Below are positions 7,568-16,043 of a stretch of 64,000 nt of DNA, piece after piece; the first letter of the stretch is position 1, and each line of letters opens with the position of its first letter. Under the pieces are notes generated by a model. The model made no database searches and was not told the origin of the DNA. It saw only the letters and a program-made list of their open reading frames with translations. The stretch is from JAWLAT01 sp041395325 (GTDB lineage Bacteria > Pseudomonadota > Gammaproteobacteria > Xanthomonadales > SZUA-5), in assembly GCA_041395325.1 (NCBI GenBank), contig JAWLAT010000003.1, forward strand, positions 124,001 through 188,000. The letters are read 5' to 3'. A program made the translations under genes and the position numbers.

Positions 7568-10500
7568 ATGATACGTTACGGCACCCTCATACCCCTGGCC
7601 GAGGGTGCCACCGCCCGCGTCTACCGGACACAGGAAGAGGTCAGCGGCCGCTGGCTGGCGGTGAAGATCCTGCGCGACCCGGACACCGCGGCTCGGCTGC
7701 GTCTGCTGCGCGAAGCGCGCGCCGCTGCCACGCTGCAACATCCGCACATCTGCCCGATCCTGACCGCAGGCGATGACGAGCAGGGCAGGCCCTGCATTGT
7801 CATGCCATGGATCGATGGCCGAACCCTGGGCGAGGTGGCCGAGGAACTCGGCCTGGAAGCACGGGTGCGGGTGCTGTGCCAGGTCGCCGACGCCGTCCAT
7901 CACGCGCATGAATACGGCCTGCTGCATCGTGATCTGAAGCCGGACAACATCCTGGTCGAGTTTCGCGACGGCCTGCCACACGCCTGGGTGCTGGATTTCG
8001 GTCTGGTGCTGGACCTGCACGGGCCGGCGCTGACCGGGACCGGCCAGACGCTCGGCACACCGGCCTTCATGTCGCCGGAACAAGCGCGCGGTTCTGCGCT
8101 CGACCGTCGCAGCGACGTCTACAGCCTGGGCGCCACCCTGTTTGCCATTCTGACCGGTCGCCCACCCTTTGCGGCGGCCAGCGTGGCCGAAACGCTGAGT
8201 CGGGTCCTGCACCAGCCAGCGCCGACGCTGCGCGGGGTCGATCGACAGTTGCCGGTGGATCTGGAAGCCGTCGTCGCGATGGCGCTGGAGAAGTCACCCG
8301 CACGGCGCTATGGCTCCGCGCGCGCGCTGGGCGAGGATCTGCAGCGCTTCCTGCAAGGACAACGAACACTGGCGCGCAGCGATCCCTGGCAGCACCTGCG
8401 CCGCTACGCGGTGGCGCATCCGGTGCGCGTGGTGGGCCTGGCCGCGCTGCTGCTGTCGTTCGGCGCCATTTCGGTGCTGGGCTGGTACTGGTCAGATCAG
8501 GCCGCCGCGCAGGCCGCGCTGGCGCGCGAGATGGCGGCGGCTGCCGAGCAGGCGCGGCAGAGCCTGCGACTGGAGTACCTACGTCCAGCGCACGACATCG
8601 AGGCGCAGCTGGCCGGCGCTCGAGCCACTGCCATGCGATTGCGCCAGACGCGTGTGCAGGATCCAGCATTGCGTCGCGGCAATCTGCTCGCTGCGGCGCA
8701 GCTGCTGACTGATCTGGACGACAGCGAACACGCCTTGCAGGCCTGGGAGGACGCGGCCGCGCTGCAAGCCCGTGACGAGGTGCAGTTGCGGCTGGGTCTG
8801 GCCGGCATCGGTGCCTATCGCCGCGCCCTGCTGCAACCGCAACCGCACGCCGATCCGACGCTGCGTGCGCGCTTGCGTGAGGACGCCCGCGTGCGCTGGC
8901 TGGTGCCCGCCCAGCAGCATCTCACCGGCGTCGTTGAGACCGCGCTACCTTGGCAGATCGCCGCTGAACTGGCCGCCGCCCGGGGCGAGGAGGCGGCCGC
9001 TGTGGTCGCCCTGGAAGCAGGCTTCGCGCGGCAGCCGGCACATTATGAGGCCCTGTTGGCTGCGGCCGAGATTCGGCTTGCTCGTGGGGTTGATGCGTTG
9101 TGGCGCAGTGAGTTCGCTTCCAGCCAGTTCGAAATGCAGGACGCTGATCGGCTCCTGTCCCGCGCCCTGCAGCATGGACGCAGTGACTTCCGCCTGCATC
9201 GGCGCCGCTGTGAACTGGGGCGCTGGCGGATGGAGCTGTTGATCGCCGCTGGCAGTGTCGACCCGTGGTCCGAAGCAGACCACTGTGCGACCGCGTTGCA
9301 GATCCACCCACGCGACCCGGTGCTGCACGAGCTGCGTGCGCTGTGGTTGAGTGGTCGGGCACGGGTCCTGCGCACTCGTGGCGAAGACGTGCTACCGACG
9401 CTGCAGGCCGCCGTGAGCAGCGCCGAAGCGGCCGTGCGGCTGGCCCCGGGTGATCCGCGGGCGGCCCAGGCGCTGGCTTTGGCGTTGCTGCGGCTGAGTG
9501 TCCAGCAACGCTGGTCGGGCGCCACCGATCTGGTCCCGATTCAGCGGGCGGCCGAGGTACTTGCGGCCGCCGATCTCAGCCAGGCCGGTGTCGACATGGC
9601 TTTGGTTGAAGGCCAGGTGGAGGGCGAGTATGCGCAGGTGCTCGATCAACTCGGCAGCGATCCGGACGCCCACTACGAAAGAGCCGTCGCAGCGATGCGG
9701 CTGGCAGTGGAACGCGCGCCGGAAGCGAGCTTTCTGCACCAGCGACTGGCCAACGCGCTGAGCTCATACGCCTACGCCAAGGCCAGCCGAGGCCAGCCGG
9801 ACACTCGCCTGGTCGAGGCCACGATCGAACACCTAGACCGAGTCCTGGTGCTGGACCCCGGGCGCGTCAGCGCCTGGTCGGCCCTGGCCAATGCGCACTG
9901 GGACCTGGCCATGGCGCAATCCTGGCGTGGCGACGATGCCAGCGCCGCGATAGCCGAGGCCGATCGCTGGTTCGCAACCGCGCAGCAGGCCGATCCCGAC
10001 AGCCTGACGATTCTGTTCAACCGCTACAGTTTTGAGCTTTTCATGGCTGCCGAGCAGTTGCGGACCGGCCGATCGGCGGCCGACCGTCTGGCAGCGGCAG
10101 GTTCATTGATGCAGTCGATGGATCAGCGTCAGGCCGACTGGATCAGTGCCTGTCCGCGGGCCGAGCTCGGCTTGCGCGAACTGCAGCAGCAGTTGCAGCA
10201 CGACGCCGGGCTGGATCGGCGAATCTGGCTGCAAACACGCGACTTGCTCGATGTGGCCCTGCGGGAACAACCCGATGACCGCGATTGCCTGCGGCGTCGC
10301 ATCGAGTTGGCCGCTCTGGTCGTTCCACATTTGCCGGCGACGGCCGCGCTTGGCGAGTTCGAGCTCGCCCATCGACTGGCTGACGGACATCCACCAGTGG
10401 CTGATCTGCAATTGGCCCAACTGGCGCTGTTGCACGCCGCCAGCCAACGGGCCGAGCTCAGCTCCGCTGCACTCAGCGCACAGGCGCAGCTTCTGCTGGC

Positions 10501-10585
10501 CGAACTGCAGGCGTCGACGGCCGGCAGTTGGGCCAGTCGCCTGCAACCTTTCCTGTCGACGGGCGCTCCCCAGTCGGCGCATTGA
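7568..10585 (+). CDS. Membrane Ser/Thr protein kinase with large C-terminal repeat region
   Basis: The 1005-residue product has a Hanks-type kinase domain in its first 270 residues: catalytic loop HRDLKPDN (about 119-126), DFG (about 142-144), and the GTPAFMSPEQ activation-segment end. The glycine-rich loop is degenerate (LAEGATARVY), so ATP binding may be atypical, but the AVKIL lysine is present. One membrane helix follows (about 286-308). The remaining 700 residues, rich in alanine, leucine and arginine, look like tetratricopeptide-type helical repeats on the far side of the membrane. It is divergent from the FHA activator gene and is its most likely kinase partner. It ends 3 bases before the convergent adenine deaminase gene. 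Confidence 0.88.
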   Translation: MIRYGTLIPLAEGATARVYRTQEEVSGRWLAVKILRDPDTAARLRLLREARAAATLQHPHICPILTAGDDEQGRPCIVMPWIDGRTLGEVAEELGLEARVRVLCQVADAVHHAHEYGLLHRDLKPDNILVEFRDGLPHAWVLDFGLVLDLHGPALTGTGQTLGTPAFMSPEQARGSALDRRSDVYSLGATLFAILTGRPPFAAASVAETLSRVLHQPAPTLRGVDRQLPVDLEAVVAMALEKSPARRYGSARALGEDLQRFLQGQRTLARSDPWQHLRRYAVAHPVRVVGLAALLLSFGAISVLGWYWSDQAAAQAALAREMAAAAEQARQSLRLEYLRPAHDIEAQLAGARATAMRLRQTRVQDPALRRGNLLAAAQLLTDLDDSEHALQAWEDAAALQARDEVQLRLGLAGIGAYRRALLQPQPHADPTLRARLREDARVRWLVPAQQHLTGVVETALPWQIAAELAAARGEEAAAVVALEAGFARQPAHYEALLAAAEIRLARGVDALWRSEFASSQFEMQDADRLLSRALQHGRSDFRLHRRRCELGRWRMELLIAAGSVDPWSEADHCATALQIHPRDPVLHELRALWLSGRARVLRTRGEDVLPTLQAAVSSAEAAVRLAPGDPRAAQALALALLRLSVQQRWSGATDLVPIQRAAEVLAAADLSQAGVDMALVEGQVEGEYAQVLDQLGSDPDAHYERAVAAMRLAVERAPEASFLHQRLANALSSYAYAKASRGQPDTRLVEATIEHLDRVLVLDPGRVSAWSALANAHWDLAMAQSWRGDDASAAIAEADRWFATAQQADPDSLTILFNRYSFELFMAAEQLRTGRSAADRLAAAGSLMQSMDQRQADWISACPRAELGLRELQQQLQHDAGLDRRIWLQTRDLLDVALREQPDDRDCLRRRIELAALVVPHLPATAALGEFELAHRLADGHPPVADLQLAQLALLHAASQRAELSSAALSAQAQLLLAELQASTAGSWASRLQPFLSTGAPQSAH

Positions 10586-10588
10586 GGC

Positions 10589-11638
10589 TCAGTGCGTGGC
10601 CTCGTACTCGGCCAGCCGGTCGGCATATCGGGCCTTCTGCTCGGCCGAGGCGAAACTGGCTTCGAAGGCATTCGCCGACAGCTGCCGGGCGTGCTCGCGC
10701 CGCAAAGGCAGTTCACCGAAGCAGGCCAGGAAGTTGTCGTTCATGTAGCCCCCGAAGTAGGCCGGATCATCGGAGTTGATCGTCGCCACCAGCCCGGCCT
10801 GCAACAACGCCGGCAGGCAGTGGTCGGCCAGCCGGTCGAAGACGCACAGCCGCACATTGGACAGCGGACAGACGGTCAGCGGCATGCGCAGCGCCTGCAG
10901 CCGCCGCACCAGCGCCGGGTCTTCCAGGCAACGCACACCGTGATCGATGCGTTCCACCTTGAGTGCATCCAGCGCCGCGTGGATGTACGCCGGCGGTCCT
11001 TCCTCACCGGCGTGTGCCACCGCCCGCAGTCCCAGTTGGCGGGCCCTGGCGAAGACCCGCTCGAATTTCTCTGGCGGATGGCCGACTTCGCTCGAATCCA
11101 GACCCACGCCGATGATCTGGTGCAGATGCGGCTGCGCCGCTTCCAGCGTCTCGAAGGCAGCCGCCTCGCTCAAATGGCGCAGGAAGCACAGGATCAGCTG
11201 CGATTCCAGGCCCAGCTCCACACGGGCCCGATCGCGCGCGCTGGCCAGCCCGTTGATCACGGTGGCCATCTCCACGCCGCGTTCGGTGTGGGTTTGCGGA
11301 TCGAAGAACAGTTCGGCGTGAATCACCTGATCGGCGTGGGCACGCTGGTAGTAGGCCCAGGCCATGTCGTGGAAGTCCTGTTCGCTGCGCAGTGCGCTGG
11401 CGCCGGCGTAGTAGATGTCCAGGAAGCTCTGCAGATCGGTGAAGGCGTAGGCGGCGCGCAGACTGTCGACGTCGGGATGCTCCAGCGAGATGCCGTTGCG
11501 CCGCGCCAGCTCGAACATCAGCTCCGGTTCCAGCGAGCCCTCGATGTGGATATGCAGCTCCGCCTTCGGCAGGCCGCGCAGATACTGAGCCATCGCGGTG
11601 TCGGGCTGGGCATAGGACATCGGCAACTCCAGGGTCAT
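10589..11638 (-). CDS. Adenine deaminase (adenosine deaminase superfamily)
   Basis: The 349-residue enzyme would hydrolyse adenine to hypoxanthine and ammonia in purine salvage. It shows the metal-binding HIH pair (residues 29 and 31), the HAGEEGPPAYI segment, RIDHGVRCLED, and the catalytic region INSDDPAYFGGY. The EEGPP after HAG and the SSEVGHPP segment match the bacterial adenine-deaminase branch (such as Pseudomonas PA0148) better than true adenosine deaminase, as I recall those sequences. An ATG a few residues in is an alternative start. It is divergent from a TetA-type exporter gene. Confidence 0.85.
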   Translation of the reverse strand: MTLELPMSYAQPDTAMAQYLRGLPKAELHIHIEGSLEPELMFELARRNGISLEHPDVDSLRAAYAFTDLQSFLDIYYAGASALRSEQDFHDMAWAYYQRAHADQVIHAELFFDPQTHTERGVEMATVINGLASARDRARVELGLESQLILCFLRHLSEAAAFETLEAAQPHLHQIIGVGLDSSEVGHPPEKFERVFARARQLGLRAVAHAGEEGPPAYIHAALDALKVERIDHGVRCLEDPALVRRLQALRMPLTVCPLSNVRLCVFDRLADHCLPALLQAGLVATINSDDPAYFGGYMNDNFLACFGELPLRREHARQLSANAFEASFASAEQKARYADRLAEYEATH

Positions 11639-11703
11639 CGGCAGCGCCCAAGTATGCGGGCATTTGCTAACCTGCGCCGCTCGCCGCTCGATGCCCCGCT
11701 GCC

Positions 11704-12951
11704 ATGACGGCCGTTCCCTCCCGTGCCCGGCGTCAGGCCGCGCTGGTCTTCATCTTCATTACCGTGGTGCTGGACGTACTGGCGCTGGGCATCATCATTC
11801 CGGTGTTGCCGCATCTGATTGCCGGCTTCTTAGACGGCAATCTGGCCAGCGCGGCGCACGTCTACGGCGTCTTCGGCACCGCCTTCGCGGTCATGCAGTT
11901 CCTGTTCTCGCCGATCCAGGGCGCGCTGTCGGATCGTTTCGGCCGCCGGCCGGTGATCCTGCTGTCCAATGTCGGCCTGGGGCTGGACTACATTCTGATG
12001 GCCATGGCGCAGACGCTGCCGCTGTTGTTCATCGGCCGCATCCTGTCCGGCATCTGCGCCGCCAGCATCAGCACCGCCAATGCCTACATCGCCGACATCA
12101 CACCCGCCGAACGCCGCGCAGCGAGCTACGGCCTGATCGGCGCCGCCTTCGGTCTGGGCTTTGTGGCCGGGCCGGCACTGGGCGGCTACCTGGCCTCGGT
12201 CGATCCGCGCCTGCCGTTCTGGGTGGCCGCTGTTCTGAGTCTGGCCAACGCGCTGTACGGGCTGCTGATCCTGCCCGAATCGCTGCCCGTCGAGCATCGC
12301 AAGGCCTTCTCCTGGCGCCGCGCCAATCCGCTGGCCTCGATCCATTTGCTGGTGCGCCGCCCCGGGCTGCTGGGTCTGGCCAGCGCGACCTTCCTGTCAC
12401 AGCTCGCGCATGTGGTGCTGCCGGCCGTGTTCGTGCTCTATGCCGCCTACCGCTACGACTGGAACGAGGCCGACGTGGGTCTGGTGCTCGCCGCGGTGGG
12501 CGTCTGCAGTGCGATCGTCCAGGCCGGTCTGATGCGGCGGATCATCGCCGCCTTTGGCGAGGCGCGCACGCTGGTCGGCGGTCTGTTTGCCGGTGCCGCA
12601 GGCTTCCTGATCTACGGCCTGGCCGATCAGGGCAGCTGGTTCCTGCTCGGCATTCCGGTCATGGCGCTGTGGGGCGTGGCCAATCCGTCAGCGCAGGCAC
12701 TAATGACCCGCCGGGTCGAGGTGGATGAACAGGGGCGGCTGCAGGGGGCGGTGTGGTCGGTGGCCGGGATCGCCGGCATGATCGGGCCAACACTGTTCAC
12801 GCAGGTCTTCGCCGCCTTCATCGCCAACGAGGCCACCCTGCACTTGCCGGGTGCGCCGTTCCTGCTGGCGGCCGGTCTGCTGGCTGTGGCGGCCATCGTT
12901 GCCGCACTGGCGACCCGCCAGGCGGCCAGCGAATCAATCACTCGAAGTTGA
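11704..12951 (+). CDS. MFS exporter of the TetA/DHA1 type
   Basis: The 415-residue protein has about twelve hydrophobic helices. It carries the major-facilitator motif A between helices 2 and 3 (SDRFGRRPVILLS, about residues 78-90), the drug-antiporter motif in helix 5 (GLGFVAGPALGG), and the early motif LDVLALGIIIPVLP typical of the TetA branch. It is a probable proton-driven drug or metabolite exporter of the inner membrane; the substrate cannot be read from the sequence, and no TetR-type repressor gene adjoins it. Its last 18 bases overlap the end of the convergent FmdB-like gene. Confidence 0.85.
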   Translation: MTAVPSRARRQAALVFIFITVVLDVLALGIIIPVLPHLIAGFLDGNLASAAHVYGVFGTAFAVMQFLFSPIQGALSDRFGRRPVILLSNVGLGLDYILMAMAQTLPLLFIGRILSGICAASISTANAYIADITPAERRAASYGLIGAAFGLGFVAGPALGGYLASVDPRLPFWVAAVLSLANALYGLLILPESLPVEHRKAFSWRRANPLASIHLLVRRPGLLGLASATFLSQLAHVVLPAVFVLYAAYRYDWNEADVGLVLAAVGVCSAIVQAGLMRRIIAAFGEARTLVGGLFAGAAGFLIYGLADQGSWFLLGIPVMALWGVANPSAQALMTRRVEVDEQGRLQGAVWSVAGIAGMIGPTLFTQVFAAFIANEATLHLPGAPFLLAAGLLAVAAIVAALATRQAASESITRS

Positions 12952-13230
12952 GCTGCTGCTGTCGCTCTTGGCCGGACTGCTGTCCGACTTGCCCTCGCTG
13001 CTGCTGGCCGGTGCGCTGTCGCCGGCCAGGTTGCGCTTGACGTCCTTGTCGCCCTTGAAGTCGGTCTCGTACCAGCCCGACCCGGCCAGCCGGAACGCCG
13101 GCGCCGTCACCCGGCGTCGCACCGGTCCGGCGCCGCAGATCTCGCAGACCTCCGGATCCGGATCGGACAGCTTTTGCAAACGGTCGAAGACGTGGCCCTT
13201 GGGGACACACTCGAATTCATAGATCGGCAT
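12934..13230 (-). CDS. FmdB-family putative regulatory protein, incomplete zinc ribbon
   Basis: The start was chosen at MPIYEFEC (ATG at 13230) because FmdB proteins begin this way; an upstream ATG at 13269 would add 13 residues. The 98-residue product has the small zinc-ribbon domain in its first 45 residues and a low-complexity Ser/Asp tail. Normal FmdB domains carry two CxxC pairs. Here the second pair is intact (C29, C32), but the first has Cys8 with Lys at position 11, so a nearby His13 would be needed as fourth ligand. Function is unknown for the family. It is divergent from phoU. Confidence 0.75.
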   Translation of the reverse strand: MPIYEFECVPKGHVFDRLQKLSDPDPEVCEICGAGPVRRRVTAPAFRLAGSGWYETDFKGDKDVKRNLAGDSAPASSSEGKSDSSPAKSDSSSSTSSD

Positions 13231-13346
13231 GGGCAGCTTCCGACGTTCAGGTCTACGGGCCAGCGGCAAATAGGGCCCGTTGGTGACTTTTCAAGGATCC
13301 GGAGCCGGCCAACTACAATGACGACTGGCGGCTGGCGGAAACCGGC

Positions 13347-14111
13347 ATGGATCGATTGCGCTTCACGCAGCATATCTCGCGCCAGTTCAATACCGAACTG
13401 GAACATGTGCGCAGCGATGTGCTGCGCATGGGTGGCCTGGTCGAAGAGCAGCTGGGCATCGCCCTGGCCGGCCTGCGTGATCGCCAGTTGCTGGGCCTGG
13501 AACGGGTGCGCGAAGCCGAGCGGGAGATCAACCGGCTGGAGCTGAGCATCGATGAAGCCTGCCTGCGCATCATGGTGCGGCGCCAACCGGCCGCCTCGGA
13601 TTTGCGCCTGCTGCTCAGCGCCGGACGCATCGTCGCCGATCTGGAGCGCATGGGCGATGAGGCCTCACGGCTGGCCCGGCTGACCGGCCGGCTGCTCGCC
13701 GACGCGATCGAACCGGCCCAGCTGGAGGCGCTGGCCGAGCTGGCCCAGCGGGTCCGCGGCATGCTGCGGCAGGCGCTCGATGCGCTGGCCCGCGGCGATG
13801 TGCGCCTGGCCGAGCAGGTGATGGCCGAGGACGGGCTGGCCGATCGGCGCTACAAGCAGCTGATCGGCGAGCTGGCCGACTACATGGCGCGGGTGCCGGC
13901 CATCATTCCGCGCGCCATCGATGCCCTCTTCGCTGCTCGGGCACTGGAGCGGATCGGCGACCACTGCACCAATGTCAGCGAACACGTCATCTATCTGGTG
14001 CGCGGCGAAGACATCCGCCACCCGAAGAGCCGGCGCGAGCTGGATGAACGCCTCAGCGGGCGCGAACCCGCGCCGCCGCCCGCTCCAACGCCTGCGGATC
14101 CAGCGCACTGA
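13347..14111 (+). CDS. phoU: Phosphate signalling regulator PhoU
   Basis: The 254-residue all-helical protein carries the two repeated PhoU helical bundles, with the signatures LRLLLSAGRIVADLERMGDEA (first bundle, about residues 85-105) and ALERIGDHCTNVSEHVIYLVRGED (second). PhoU links phosphate uptake by Pst to the PhoR/PhoB pair and holds PhoR inactive when phosphate is plentiful. Here phoU is not next to pst genes; phoB-phoR and a PstS-like gene lie 22 kb away in the window. The last 59 bases overlap the end of the convergent secreted-protein gene. A TACAAT box at 13314-13319 could be its -10 element. Confidence 0.93.
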   Translation: MDRLRFTQHISRQFNTELEHVRSDVLRMGGLVEEQLGIALAGLRDRQLLGLERVREAEREINRLELSIDEACLRIMVRRQPAASDLRLLLSAGRIVADLERMGDEASRLARLTGRLLADAIEPAQLEALAELAQRVRGMLRQALDALARGDVRLAEQVMAEDGLADRRYKQLIGELADYMARVPAIIPRAIDALFAARALERIGDHCTNVSEHVIYLVRGEDIRHPKSRRELDERLSGREPAPPPAPTPADPAH

Positions 14112-15072
14112 TATCCAGGTTCCGACGGACCTGTTGCGGCGCCTTGGTCAGGCTGACGGGCAACACCGGCAGCGTCCTGCGTGCTTTCGGGACAGTCGGG
14201 ATGCTGTTTGGACCCACGCCGTTCTGGACAAAGTTGCGACTGGCACTGCGCCAACCCCGCACCACGATGTCATCGACACCGCCCGAGAGACACTGCGCAA
14301 GGGTCAGGTTGAAGGAGCAGGTGGTTCCAAAGCCGTCGTACTGTGAAGTGCCGACGTCCAGCACATAGACCAGGAAAGTGTCGCCGTTGTCGACGACGAT
14401 GACATGCAAACCGGTCGGCCCGTCGCGATAGCCGGCTGCCTCAGCGTTCGTTCGGGCCGCCTGGGTGCAGCGGCCATCGACCGAGTTTTCGGCACGACAG
14501 CCGACAAACAGGTCCGGGCTGCCATCCTGGTCAAGCAGGTCAAAGACCAGCACATCGCCGAAAAATGGGTAGCCGGTGAATCCCGGTACGTCGGAGTAAT
14601 CCAGCACGTTCTGCCATTCGCCCAGCATCATCTCGGTGCCGGTGTCGATTCCACCGCTGCGGCTGAGGTAGAAATCGAAGCGTTGTAGCGGCACGCTGCC
14701 GCCATTCCAGCTCATGGTCGCCGTGGTTTCGCTGGTGAATACCAGGCTGACCGGCCCGGCTGCACCGGCTGAGATCGTAGGGAAACCGGTGTAGGGGCAG
14801 GTAATGCACTGGCCGTTGCTGAACGTGTCCAGCACACCGGCATAGCTGCTGTTACCCGACATCAACCCCTGGGTCGTGACGAAGGTGCTGCTGCCATCGG
14901 CGCGATACACATAGCCGATCATGAACAGGAAGTTGTCCTGGATCTCTATGGTGAAGCCACGACCGGCTTCAGCAGGGTTCCAGTAGAAACCGCTCTCCGG
15001 CGTGAACGCCTGACCCGATCGCGGGAGGAACGCCAACAGCAGCAGGCAAAGGACGACAACGCGGTGCAGCAT
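14053..15072 (-). CDS. Secreted protein with NPAEAGRGF-type domain
   Basis: The start is the ATG at 15072, with an AGGAGAG ribosome site seven bases before it; a longer frame extends upstream but has no such support. The 339-residue product has a signal peptide (about 1-22, ending GQA). A beta-rich domain follows, opening with GFYWNPAEAGRGFTIEIQ, a pattern repeated in many secreted proteins of Lysobacterales and relatives but without a known function. Several cysteines (for example ITCPY, GCRAEN, GRC) suggest disulfides. The C-terminal 60 residues are basic and helical and overlap phoU on the other strand by 59 bases, which may mean the true conserved part ends earlier. Confidence 0.72.
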   Translation of the reverse strand: MLHRVVVLCLLLLAFLPRSGQAFTPESGFYWNPAEAGRGFTIEIQDNFLFMIGYVYRADGSSTFVTTQGLMSGNSSYAGVLDTFSNGQCITCPYTGFPTISAGAAGPVSLVFTSETTATMSWNGGSVPLQRFDFYLSRSGGIDTGTEMMLGEWQNVLDYSDVPGFTGYPFFGDVLVFDLLDQDGSPDLFVGCRAENSVDGRCTQAARTNAEAAGYRDGPTGLHVIVVDNGDTFLVYVLDVGTSQYDGFGTTCSFNLTLAQCLSGGVDDIVVRGWRSASRNFVQNGVGPNSIPTVPKARRTLPVLPVSLTKAPQQVRRNLDISALDPQALERAAARVRAR

Positions 15073-15232
15073 GACGCTCTCCTGTGGATTCGATGAGCAG
15101 CCCCTCAGTGATACGTCAGAACCACTGAATTGCCTCTGAAGCCGAGCTTCGACAGCGGCGGGCGGGAGACGAACGGCGCCGACTATACTCGCGCCCCGTT
15201 GTGACTTCGGTGGCCTGTCCCGCATCCCACGC

Positions 15233-16030
15233 ATGAGTGCCTTTCTCGTTGACATCGGTGCCAACCTCGGCCATGAGAGCTTCAGTCACGACCTGGACGA
15301 GGTATTGGCTCGTGCCCGCGCGGCGTGCGTTCGGCAACTGGTCATCACCGGGGCCAGCGCACAGGGCAGCCGCGATGCGTTGGCGGTGGTCGAACGAGGC
15401 GGCGAAGGTCTGTGGGCAACGGCAGGCCTGCACCCACATCATGCGGCCGACTATGACAGCGACTTCGAGTCCGAACTCGAACGTCTCCATGAGGACCCGC
15501 GCGTGATCGCAGTCGGAGAGACCGGACTGGATTACTTCCGTGACTTCTCACCGCGACCGGCGCAGGCCTTTGCCTTCGAGCGACACCTGGCTCTGGCCCA
15601 GCGCAACGGCAAACCACTGTTCCTGCACCAACGCGATGCGCACGCCGATTTCATGGCGATTCTGCGGCCGCTGCGCGATCGCCTCGGCAAGATCGTCGTG
15701 CATTGTTTCACCGGCACCCGTGCGGAACTGCACGACTATCTGGATCTGGACCTGCACATTGGCCTGACCGGGTGGATCTGTGACGAACGCCGTGGGCAAC
15801 ACATGCACGAGTTTTTGCCGGATATACCGGCAGATCGGCTCATGATCGAGACAGATTCTCCCTATTTGCTGCCGCGCACGCTGCGCCCAAAGCCGTCCCA
15901 TCGACGCAACGAGCCGGCCTTTCTGCCGGAGGTGCTGCGCGTGCTGGCGGAGGTTCGCAGGCAGGATCCGGATGAACTGGCGCGACAGACCACGGCGACG
16001 GCGCAGGCGTTCTTCGGCCTGCCTGACTGA
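15233..16030 (+). CDS. tatD: TatD-family metal-dependent DNase
   Basis: The 265-residue TIM-barrel hydrolase begins LVDIGANL, as TatD proteins do. It contains TAGLHPHHA, the metal-binding GETGLDYFRD (about residues 97-106), FLHQRDAH, VVHCFTGT and the C-terminal IETDSPYLLP aspartate motif. TatD enzymes are magnesium-dependent 3'-5' exonucleases linked to DNA repair and fragment removal. A TATACT box at 15184-15189 may be the -10 element. The gene converges on a lipoprotein hydrolase gene 13 bases downstream. Confidence 0.93.
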   Translation: MSAFLVDIGANLGHESFSHDLDEVLARARAACVRQLVITGASAQGSRDALAVVERGGEGLWATAGLHPHHAADYDSDFESELERLHEDPRVIAVGETGLDYFRDFSPRPAQAFAFERHLALAQRNGKPLFLHQRDAHADFMAILRPLRDRLGKIVVHCFTGTRAELHDYLDLDLHIGLTGWICDERRGQHMHEFLPDIPADRLMIETDSPYLLPRTLRPKPSHRRNEPAFLPEVLRVLAEVRRQDPDELARQTTATAQAFFGLPD

Positions 16031-16043
16031 GTCTGTCGTCAGC

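Noticed and set aside
11704..12951. Calling the MFS protein a tetracycline efflux pump
   Set aside because: The TetA-type motifs define a broad exporter branch, and no TetR-type repressor adjoins; the substrate is undetermined.
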